Source: Candidatus Omnitrophota bacterium (lineage in GTDB: Bacteria; Omnitrophota; Gorgyraeia; Gygaellales; Profunditerraquicolaceae). From it: 6,527 nucleotides of DNA. The notes beneath the pieces are model-generated. The model was not told the origin of the DNA and did not search any database. It saw nothing but the letters and a program-made list of their open reading frames with translations. The DNA is taken from contig JAGOIJ010000095.1 of NCBI GenBank assembly GCA_017995695.1, positions 1-6,527 on the forward strand, written 5' to 3'. Below, in pieces: positions 1 to 5,865 of this stretch (positions are counted from its first letter, which is position 1; each line of letters begins with the position of its first letter). Position numbers and translations under genes: made by a program.

Positions 1-63
1 TATGTATCGAAGCCAGTTTCGTTTGATGATCTGTTAAAAGTGATCAGGAAATATATTCTATAG
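1..63 (+). CDS. Response regulator receiver domain, C-terminal end only
   Basis: The first 20 codons are open from the window edge to a TAG at 61-63. They read YVSKPVSFDDLL followed by KVIRKYIL. The Lys-Pro pair (codons 4-5) after a hydrophobic residue and Ser, then an acidic amphipathic last helix, is the standard end of a CheY-like receiver domain; the Lys would be the conserved phosphorylation-site lysine at the end of beta-5. The protein stops right after this helix, so its C-terminus is a receiver domain with no output domain after it. It could be a single-domain regulator, or a receiver at the end of a larger protein such as a hybrid kinase. The gap to gspE is only 22 bases, so co-transcription is likely. 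The phosphoacceptor Asp lies outside the window, so activity cannot be judged. Confidence 0.8.
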   Translation, partial: YVSKPVSFDDLLKVIRKYIL

Positions 64-84
64 GTTACTAAAGGGTTACTAAGA
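63..84 (+). repeat. 11-bp near-perfect tandem duplication before gspE
   Basis: GGTTACTAAAG (63-73) is followed directly by GGTTACTAAGA (74-84); 9 of 11 positions match. The duplication fills the whole gap between the response-regulator stop and the gspE start. The junction creates AAAGGG at 70-75, the best ribosome-binding-site candidate for gspE, 10 bases before the ATG. It may be a simple slippage duplication. Confidence 0.6.
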
Positions 85-85
85 C

Positions 86-2191
86 ATGCCAAAAAAGATT
101 GATATACTCTTATCTGATGCGTTGATCGAAAAAAACCTACTTACCTTAAAGGATAGCGATGCCCTTTTAAAAGAGGCTGATTCTTTGGGGGTGAGTCTGC
201 AGCAGCTTTTACTGAGTCGGCATTTTCTTCCGGAAAACGATATCCTTAAGGTGCTCGCTGAAAAGCTTCATTTAAGTTGCGTGGACCTTAAGAATACCGT
301 TTCAGAGAAGCCAGCCTTAGATAAAGTTCCTGTTAAGATCGCTTCCTACTATAAATTCCTTCCGCTGCGGCTTAAAGATAGGGTCTTATCTATAGTTGTG
401 GCAGCGCCACTGGATATTAAAACCCAGGATGAGATCAGAACTCAATTAGGGTTGGATATCGAAATGTTGCTCGCCTGTTCTAATGATGTGCATGAAGCCT
501 TGAAGAAGCATTATGGTTTAGCTGCTGATACCCTTGATCAGATCAATGCGCAGTCTCAAGGGTCGGGGGCTAACGTTGAAACTGTTTCGTATGAGAAGGT
601 CGAAGACATTGAAAAGCTCGCCGAGGACGCTTCAGTCATAAAGCTGGTTAATCAGATTATCCTTGAGGCGTATCGTAAGCGCGCAACGGATATTCATCTG
701 GAGCCGTACCGAGGAGGCGTTGCCCTGCGCTACCGCGTTGACGGAGTATTATATGATGCAAACGTCGCTCTCGAAATAAAGAACTTCTTAAACGCGATTA
801 TTTCCCGGATTAAGATTATGTCTAATCTTAATATTGTGGAGCGAAGGCTGCCTCAAGATGGCCGGGCCATTGTGCGCGTGCAGGATCAGGTATTGGATTT
901 GCGTATTTCAACTATCCCTACGCCATTTGGCGAAAGCGTGGTAGTGAGGATTCTTCCCACGCAGATGCTGTTTAGTCTGGAAAAACTCGGCCTTGCAAAA
1001 AAAGATCTGCAGATCTTTGAGAAATTAGTGTTAGAGCCGCACGGCATTATTTTTGTCACCGGTCCGACGGGAAGCGGCAAGACTACGACCTTGTACGCTT
1101 GTTTAAACCGCATCAACACCAAAGACCGGAAGATTATTACTATCGAAGATCCTATTGAATATGAAATGGCAGGCATTACGCAGATCCAGGTGCAGCCTGA
1201 AATCGGGCTTGATTTTGCCCGTGGCTTACGCAGTATCTTGCGGCACGATCCTGACGTTATCATGGTTGGCGAGGTGCGTGATCTAGAAACCGCCGAGATT
1301 GCCATCCGGGTCGCCCTGACAGGGCATTTGGTATTTTCAACGCTGCATACCAACGATGCCCCCAGCGGCATTACGCGTTTGCTTGATATCGGTGTTGAGC
1401 CGTATCTTATGGCTTCAAGCGTCGAAGCCTTCATAGCTCAGCGTTTAATCCGCGTTTTGTGCCCGGATTGTAAACAGGAAGATTCAGACGCTCCTGATGA
1501 GTTAAAGCAGCTGATTGCCATTGATCTGGGCGTAGAAAAGAAAGATGTCAAAATCATGCGCGGCAAAGGATGCAATAACTGTAATTTTACCGGTTTTTTT
1601 GGCCGGACGGCAATTTATGAGATGTTGCTTATTGACGATGCCATCAGGGATCTCATTCTTAAGAAGGCTTCTTCGGAGCAGATTAAGAAGCTTGCTGTTT
1701 CAAAGGGGATGCGCACCTTACGGCAGGATGGATGGAATAAAGTTCTCAATGGCGTTACTACACCCGAGGAGGTCATGAAGGTGACTTCAGCTGAAGAGAT
1801 CGTCGGCGACGCAGGGGTATCAGCGTCTTCATCCGTTATGCCGTCGCCGAATAATACGCCAAATCCTTTGCAGGAGGCTGAACGCAGGGCTTTTATGAGA
1901 GTTAGTTGTGTTGCTAATCTGCGTTATAAGATATTTAATGCTCAAGATAACGATGCCCGGCACAAACGCGCTGTCGAGCAGTTCAGCGTTACCAAAGATA
2001 TTTCTGCGGGCGGAATAATGTTTGTGGCAAGCGAGCCGGTAGCTGTTGGCTCGATTATCGAGCTGACGATTGAAGTGCCTGATGGCGGAAAGCCCATTGA
2101 AACATTAGCGAAAGTTGTACGGGTTGATGCTACTGCGCAGACCGCGGTATATAATGTAGCAGTTTGTTTCTTGGTTCTTGCAAGCGTTTAG
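86..2191 (+). CDS. gspE: T2SS/T4P assembly ATPase GspE with C-terminal PilZ domain
   Basis: Cytoplasmic hexameric ATPase that powers pseudopilus assembly. Residues 1-150 resemble an MshEN/T2SSE_N domain. The ATPase core has Walker A GPTGSGKT (326-333, K332), an Asp box TIEDPIEYE (352-360), Walker B DVIMVGE (390-396, E396) followed by VRD, and a His box TGHLVFSTLHT (412-422). Two CxxC pairs (C459/C462 and C496/C499) form the zinc-binding tetracysteine motif of GspE/PilB. All catalytic motifs are intact. At 701 residues it is longer than typical GspE (about 500-570). A Ser/Pro/Asn-rich linker (about 573-598) leads to a PilZ domain (599 to about 698) with RxxxR (R601-R605) and DxSxxG (D638, S640, G643), the c-di-GMP-binding signature. 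The ATG at 86 is the only sensible start; its AAAGGG Shine-Dalgarno is modest. PilB of a type IV pilus is the alternative name, but the pseudopilin genes downstream favour GspE. Confidence 0.96.
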   Translation: MPKKIDILLSDALIEKNLLTLKDSDALLKEADSLGVSLQQLLLSRHFLPENDILKVLAEKLHLSCVDLKNTVSEKPALDKVPVKIASYYKFLPLRLKDRVLSIVVAAPLDIKTQDEIRTQLGLDIEMLLACSNDVHEALKKHYGLAADTLDQINAQSQGSGANVETVSYEKVEDIEKLAEDASVIKLVNQIILEAYRKRATDIHLEPYRGGVALRYRVDGVLYDANVALEIKNFLNAIISRIKIMSNLNIVERRLPQDGRAIVRVQDQVLDLRISTIPTPFGESVVVRILPTQMLFSLEKLGLAKKDLQIFEKLVLEPHGIIFVTGPTGSGKTTTLYACLNRINTKDRKIITIEDPIEYEMAGITQIQVQPEIGLDFARGLRSILRHDPDVIMVGEVRDLETAEIAIRVALTGHLVFSTLHTNDAPSGITRLLDIGVEPYLMASSVEAFIAQRLIRVLCPDCKQEDSDAPDELKQLIAIDLGVEKKDVKIMRGKGCNNCNFTGFFGRTAIYEMLLIDDAIRDLILKKASSEQIKKLAVSKGMRTLRQDGWNKVLNGVTTPEEVMKVTSAEEIVGDAGVSASSSVMPSPNNTPNPLQEAERRAFMRVSCVANLRYKIFNAQDNDARHKRAVEQFSVTKDISAGGIMFVASEPVAVGSIIELTIEVPDGGKPIETLAKVVRVDATAQTAVYNVAVCFLVLASV

Positions 2192-2287
2192 CGGGCACGG
2201 TTAAAGAACTCCTTGTACGCAGAACGTAGGTAGTAGGCTTGCGGGGCTCCTGTTGTGTGGTAAAGAAAAAGAGTCGGTACATTACGC

Positions 2288-2293
2288 GAGGAG
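2288..2293 (+). promoter_or_regulatory. Ribosome binding site of gspF
   Basis: GAGGAG lies 6 bases before the ATG at 2300. It is one of the two strongest Shine-Dalgarno sequences in the window and fixes the gspF start after the 108-base gap following gspE. Confidence 0.8.
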
Positions 2294-2299
2294 TTTGTT

Positions 2300-3508
2300 A
2301 TGCTCTATAAGTATCGCGCGAAAAAAGGTCCGGACGATGTTGTTGATGGGACCATAGAGGCTAATTCCGAGAAAGAAGCAATTGAGAAAATCAGCATGTT
2401 AGGGTTTTTGCCTTTGCGTTTAGAGGAAGGGGCTCAGGCGCATGCTGCGAGCGTATCTTCTGCAAAAGGTTACCAGGGCCGCATTGGATCGCGTGAAATT
2501 ACGATTGTCAGCCGTCAGCTAGCTAGTCTTTTAAAGGCAGGGGTGCCTATTCTTTCGAGCCTTAAGATTATTGCTGAACAGTCAGATAGTCTTGGGGTGC
2601 GCCAGGTATTAAACAGTATTCACGATGCAGTGAAGGAAGGGGCAACGTTTTCTTCCGGCTTGTCGCAGTATCCCAAGATTTTTTCTCCTTTATATATAGC
2701 CATGGTGCGTACCGGCGAGAATAGTGGTGTGTTGCCGGAGGTGTTGTTTCGCATTGCTGAATACCGCACTAAACAGGAAGAAGCGCTTTCTAGATTTCGG
2801 ATGGCTTTAGCATATCCGGTGCTCATGGCATTGGTGGGCATGGGCACGATTATATTTATGCTTACCTATGTTATGCCGCGTTTAATAAAAATATTTGTTA
2901 CGTTGGGTCAGCAATTACCTTTGCCAACGAGAATCCTGATTAAAGTAAGCAATGGGTTGCAAATCTGGTGGGTGTGGGTGGTTGTTGCATTATTCATGGT
3001 GGTTGCCTATCGTCAATCCAGGACGCAAGCTGCGCGAGTAATCTTAAGTAATCTATCGTTACGCTTGCCTTTACTCGGTAAATTTATGATTAAGTCAGAG
3101 CTAGCCCGTTTTAGCTCAACGCTTGAGTTATTATTGCGCAGCGGTATCCCGATTCTAAAAGCCATTGATGTGGCAATACCCGTCGTGCACAATGAGGTTC
3201 TTAAGGATAAGCTTAAGGCAAGTTACCTTGAGCTTGAACAGGGAGGTTCGTTCGGTAAGAGTTTACGTCATGCTAAGGTTTTCCCGCTTTTTATGGCTAA
3301 TCTGATTACCGTGGGAGAAGAATCCGGGAAGCTATCTGATGCGTTGACTGAAATCGCCGTAAGCTACGAGCGGGATACCGACGAAGCGACCAAGATCATG
3401 GCAAACTTGCTTGAGCCGTTGATGATCCTCGGTATGGGTTTAATCGTAGGTTTCATTGTTATCGCTATGCTCTTGCCTATTTTTGAAATCAATGTTATGG
3501 CCCGTTAG
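2300..3508 (+). CDS. gspF: T2SS inner-membrane platform protein GspF
   Basis: Polytopic inner-membrane protein that couples the GspE ATPase to pseudopilin extraction from the membrane. The 402-residue length is normal for the family. It starts with the usual short N-terminal segment (MLYKYRAKK, GTIEANSEKEAIEKI). Two homologous cytoplasmic T2SSF domains follow, at about 66-168 and 269-370. Each carries the family signature: ITIVSRQLASLLKAGVPIL plus RTGENSGVLPEVL in the first, and LARFSSTLELLLRSGIPIL plus VGEESGKLSDAL in the second. Predicted membrane helices are about 169-192, 222-237 and 372-395. The C-terminus LLPIFEINVMAR is typical. The start is supported by GAGGAG 6 bases upstream. The next gene begins 13 bases after the stop. 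Confidence 0.96.
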   Translation: MLYKYRAKKGPDDVVDGTIEANSEKEAIEKISMLGFLPLRLEEGAQAHAASVSSAKGYQGRIGSREITIVSRQLASLLKAGVPILSSLKIIAEQSDSLGVRQVLNSIHDAVKEGATFSSGLSQYPKIFSPLYIAMVRTGENSGVLPEVLFRIAEYRTKQEEALSRFRMALAYPVLMALVGMGTIIFMLTYVMPRLIKIFVTLGQQLPLPTRILIKVSNGLQIWWVWVVVALFMVVAYRQSRTQAARVILSNLSLRLPLLGKFMIKSELARFSSTLELLLRSGIPILKAIDVAIPVVHNEVLKDKLKASYLELEQGGSFGKSLRHAKVFPLFMANLITVGEESGKLSDALTEIAVSYERDTDEATKIMANLLEPLMILGMGLIVGFIVIAMLLPIFEINVMAR

Positions 3509-3521
3509 CACAAACGCCACC

Positions 3522-4412
3522 ATGACACCATTTCCTCTGAATGTTCGCCAGGTTCAAGGTAAGAGCGCTGCGTTGCTTTGTTTGTTTTTCTTGGTTTCTA
3601 TGTTCTTAAGCGAGCAAAGCGTTTTTGCCGCAAGTTGGGACCAGGTCTCAAGCGATCACTTCATTATTCATTACACGGGCGATGATAGATTTGCTCGGGA
3701 TGTTTCAGGTAAGGCGGAATTGTATTATGAACGCATTGCTCGCGAGCTCGGATATCCACGGTATTCAGAGTTTTGGACGTGGGATAAGCGGGTTAAAATT
3801 TATATTTTTCCCGACCACGCTTCCTTCATCAAAGCCACGAATCAGCCTCAATGGTCTCACGGTTTAGCCGACTACAAGAATAAAGAAATCCTTAGTTACG
3901 CCTGGAGCAGGGAATTTACCGAGTCGCTACTGCCTCATGAAATTGCCCATCTTATCTTTCGTGACTTTGTAGGTTTTAAGGGTGAAGTTCCTCTTTGGCT
4001 TGATGAGGGAGTGGCGCAATGGGCAGAGGAGCCTAAGCGTTCCCAGGTAAAGATGGTTATCAAAAAGCTGTTTAATGAGGATGCGGTATTATCATTTGCC
4101 GATATGATGGGTTTAGATATTCGCAAGATCGACCAGAGCGATAAAGTTTATATTCGTGCAACAAAAACAAAGGAAAATGAACCGGGGGTATTATTCTTAA
4201 GCGGAGATAATCTTATTAATACGTATTACATTCAGGCGGTGTCGTTGGTAGCATTTTTGATTGATAGTTATGGTTCGTTAAGTTTCGCAAGTTTTTGCCG
4301 AGAGTTACGCGAAGGAAAATCCCTGGAGGAGGGCCTTCGGTCTGCTTATTCACCGCATCTGAAAACTCTCGATGAGTTTGAGAAAAAGTGGCGTGAGTAT
4401 GTGTCTAAATAA
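3522..4412 (+). CDS. Exported peptidase MA-like (gluzincin) metallopeptidase
   Basis: Predicted secreted zinc metallopeptidase of the peptidase MA-like type, 296 residues. The N-terminus has Arg9 and Lys14, a hydrophobic core at 16-29 and a likely signal-peptidase site SVFA|AS after residue 36, so the mature protein acts outside the inner membrane. Catalytic features are HEIAH (H139, E140, H143) and LDEG with E162, 19 residues after H143, which fits a gluzincin third ligand. The C-terminal half is helical and ends in a FEKKWREYV-type helix common in this family. The reading frame extends upstream to an ATG at 3456 inside gspF, but 3522 is preferred because it gives a proper signal peptide and starts 13 bases after the gspF stop. 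No clear Shine-Dalgarno precedes it, so coupling to gspF translation is possible. The substrate is unknown; its place between gspF and gspG suggests a role linked to secretion. Confidence 0.88.
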   Translation: MTPFPLNVRQVQGKSAALLCLFFLVSMFLSEQSVFAASWDQVSSDHFIIHYTGDDRFARDVSGKAELYYERIARELGYPRYSEFWTWDKRVKIYIFPDHASFIKATNQPQWSHGLADYKNKEILSYAWSREFTESLLPHEIAHLIFRDFVGFKGEVPLWLDEGVAQWAEEPKRSQVKMVIKKLFNEDAVLSFADMMGLDIRKIDQSDKVYIRATKTKENEPGVLFLSGDNLINTYYIQAVSLVAFLIDSYGSLSFASFCRELREGKSLEEGLRSAYSPHLKTLDEFEKKWREYVSK

Positions 4413-4413
4413 C

Positions 4414-4420
4414 AAGGAGG
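4414..4420 (+). promoter_or_regulatory. Strong ribosome binding site of gspG
   Basis: AAGGAGG, a near-perfect anti-16S match, lies 4 bases before the ATG at 4425. A TTG at 4422 in the same frame is only 1 base away and too close to be the start. The strong site suits gspG, the pseudopilin needed in most copies. Confidence 0.85.
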
Positions 4421-4424
4421 TTTG

Positions 4425-4859
4425 ATGAATCACACTCAATACTCAATACGCAATACTCAATACAAACACGGTTTTACTTTGATTGAACTTATGCTCGTGG
4501 TCATTATTATCGGCGCTTTAGCTGCAATGGTTATGCCGCGCCTTACCGGACGAAGTGAGCAGGCGCGTATCGCAGCTGCGCAGGCGGATATTAGCGCTAA
4601 CATTGCGACAGGCCTTAAGTTATATGAGCTGGACAATGGCAGTTTTCCTTCTTCCAGCGAAGGCTTAAACGCATTATTGGCTAACCCGGGGTCTGCTCCT
4701 CGATGGAATGGGCCTTATATCGAGAAAAAGCCGATTGACCCTTGGGGGCGAGAATATAAATATAGGAGTCCGGGGGAGCACAGGCCTGCTGATTACGATC
4801 TCTATTCACTTGGTAAGGATGGCACTGAAAGCGCAGATGATGTTAAGAATTGGGATTAG
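4425..4859 (+). CDS. gspG: Major pseudopilin GspG
   Basis: Main subunit of the T2SS pseudopilus, a periplasmic fibre rooted in the inner membrane. The precursor has 144 residues. Prepilin peptidase would cut after G16 in KHG|FTLIE; F17 is the residue to be methylated and E21 is the conserved Glu at +5. The hydrophobic helix runs through about residue 38. The globular part is classic GspG: ELDNGSFPSSSEGLNALL (D70), a WNGPYI segment, DPWG (105-108), RSPGEH and the calcium-site loop SLGKDG (128-133), ending in NWD. The mature protein is about 128 residues, close to the family norm. The 16-residue leader is longer than the usual 6-10 and lies mostly over a heptanucleotide repeat (4436-4463), giving TQY twice with a 7-residue period. 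The start is fixed by AAGGAGG at 4414-4420. Confidence 0.96.
   Translation: MNHTQYSIRNTQYKHGFTLIELMLVVIIIGALAAMVMPRLTGRSEQARIAAAQADISANIATGLKLYELDNGSFPSSSEGLNALLANPGSAPRWNGPYIEKKPIDPWGREYKYRSPGEHRPADYDLYSLGKDGTESADDVKNWD
4436..4463 (+). repeat. Four tandem 7-bp repeats within the gspG leader
   Basis: Four consecutive units: TCAATAC (4436), TCAATAC (4443), GCAATAC (4450) and TCAATAC (4457). Only the first base of unit three differs. The array encodes most of the GspG leader peptide (about residues 4-13). Because 7 is not a multiple of 3, a change in copy number shifts the frame of gspG: loss of one unit puts TGA at 4480-4482 in frame, and gain of one puts TGA at 4484-4486 in frame. Confidence 0.93.
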
Positions 4860-5277
4860 ACCACGTCACCAGTCGAAATTGCACAGGAGACGAGCCCGAG
4901 GATTTACGTTTGTCGAGGTAATGGTTGCAACGTGTATTCTTGCCGTAGGGACGGTTATGTTGTATCAGGCTTTCTTCCGTAGTTTGGATGCTCTCGGTTT
5001 TAGCGTTCATGCGCTTGAACTGTTTAATTGGATGGATGAAAAGGTCTGGGAAGCTGGTGATACACTGAGACGCTATGGAGATTTGGGAACCCAGGAAACG
5101 AGCGGTGTCATGAGGGTGAATAACAAAGCTTTTTCTTGGGAACTTCAAGCGCAGGTTGCCAACGAAATTGAAAATGAATGCACGTTGTATGAAGTTATAC
5201 TTGATGTCTACTGGAAAGAGGGCCAGCGCAACGAACATCTATTTCGCGAGGGTTTTTTCTTAAGCAAGAAAAACTAA
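4837..5277 (+). CDS. gspI: Minor pseudopilin, GspI-like
   Basis: Minor pseudopilin expected in the GspI-J-K tip complex of the pseudopilus. A basic leader rich in Arg (RPRHQSKLHRRRARG) ends at a prepilin peptidase site G22|F23, followed by TFVEVMVATCILAVG with the conserved Glu at +5 (E27). The pattern EVMVAxxILA and the position between gspG and gspJ point to GspI; GspH or a divergent PilV-like pilin is possible because the C-terminal globular part (about 100 residues) shows no motif I can name. ATG codons at 4837 and 4840 are adjacent and in frame, both overlapping the end of gspG. A TTG at 4879 would give a shorter 8-residue leader. No strong Shine-Dalgarno is seen, so translational coupling to gspG is likely. 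Confidence 0.8.
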   Translation: MMLRIGIRPRHQSKLHRRRARGFTFVEVMVATCILAVGTVMLYQAFFRSLDALGFSVHALELFNWMDEKVWEAGDTLRRYGDLGTQETSGVMRVNNKAFSWELQAQVANEIENECTLYEVILDVYWKEGQRNEHLFREGFFLSKKN

Positions 5278-5289
5278 AGGTTATCTGCT

Positions 5290-5865
5290 ATGGCAAAAAA
5301 ACAGCGCGCCTTAACGCTGATTGAATTATTGTTGGTGGTTGCGCTCGTGGCTATTATCGGGATTGCTTTATTCTCCACACTGCGTAATGGTATTGATATC
5401 TGGCGACGCTTTCTTCAGCCTTTACCGCAGCAGGATTTGGTTCTAGCTTTTGATCGTTTTAGCCAGGATATCAAGAACGCGGTTGCATTTTCCAGTTTAC
5501 CTTTTACTGGCGATCGGCAACAGGTTAATATCGCGACTGTCGTGAGAAATCCGCTTCTTAAGGTGCAAGGCGTTGGGCAGGTGAGCTATATATTTGATGA
5601 TGCCCATGGGGCGCTATTAAGAGAAGAAAAAGATTTTTCCCATCTCTATAGTAGGGGGCAAGGTATAGTAAGGCCAGTAGCTTCCGGACTTTCAATGGTG
5701 CGGTTTGAGTATTATTTTTATGATGCGGCTAGAAAAGAGTTTGTGTGGCTTAACCAGTGGAACCAGGGGAAGTTACCTCTTGCGGTGCGCATGTATGCTA
5801 CCCTCGATGATGATCAAGATGAAAGTACGTTTACTAAGACAGTTGAGATCTTGCAAGGCAAATAA
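5290..5865 (+). CDS. gspJ: Minor pseudopilin GspJ
   Basis: Minor pseudopilin of the pseudopilus tip, 191 residues, normal for GspJ. The short leader MAKKQRA is followed by LTLIELLLVVALVAIIGIA, with Glu at +5 (E12). The cleavage position therefore has Ala at -1 and Leu at +1 rather than the usual Gly/Phe. The C-terminal region holds the GspJ-like features: FRFSQDI-type helix (here FDRFSQDIKNA), a VSYIFDD strand, VRFEYYFYD, and LPLAVRMYATL near the end. The ATG at 5290 has AAAGG (5276-5280) 9 bases upstream, overlapping the stop of the preceding gene. The 3' end overlaps the likely gspK start by 47 bases. Confidence 0.9.
   Translation: MAKKQRALTLIELLLVVALVAIIGIALFSTLRNGIDIWRRFLQPLPQQDLVLAFDRFSQDIKNAVAFSSLPFTGDRQQVNIATVVRNPLLKVQGVGQVSYIFDDAHGALLREEKDFSHLYSRGQGIVRPVASGLSMVRFEYYFYDAARKEFVWLNQWNQGKLPLAVRMYATLDDDQDESTFTKTVEILQGK

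Noticed and set aside
886..1434. Long open frame on the minus strand (182 codons) opposite gspE
   Set aside because: It lies wholly inside the ATPase core of gspE, has no recognisable domain, and its composition is what the reverse complement of that conserved gene gives.
1591..1606. T7 run flanked by CCGG on both sides, like a hairpin with a T-tract or a slippage site
   Set aside because: It is inside the gspE coding sequence within the conserved cysteine region; the T-run lies in the loop and not after the stem, and seven Ts is within chance for this composition.
2192..2299. Possible terminator or internal promoter in the gap between gspE and gspF
   Set aside because: I found only a 4-bp stem (TACG/CGTA near 2216-2228) with no T-run, and a TTGCGG with a poor -10 partner at wrong spacing. 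Nothing else is supportable in this gap.
3456..3521. Upstream in-frame start of the metallopeptidase at 3456
   Set aside because: It lies within the conserved last membrane helix of gspF, has no ribosome binding site, and would put extra residues before a good signal peptide.
4436..4463. Short repeat array considered as a CRISPR fragment
   Set aside because: Units are 7 bp with no spacers, which is a simple tandem repeat and not a CRISPR array.
4843..5238. Minus-strand open frame (131 codons) opposite the gspI-like gene
   Set aside because: The + strand frame here encodes a clear prepilin signal and helix; the antisense frame shows no motif or ribosome binding site.
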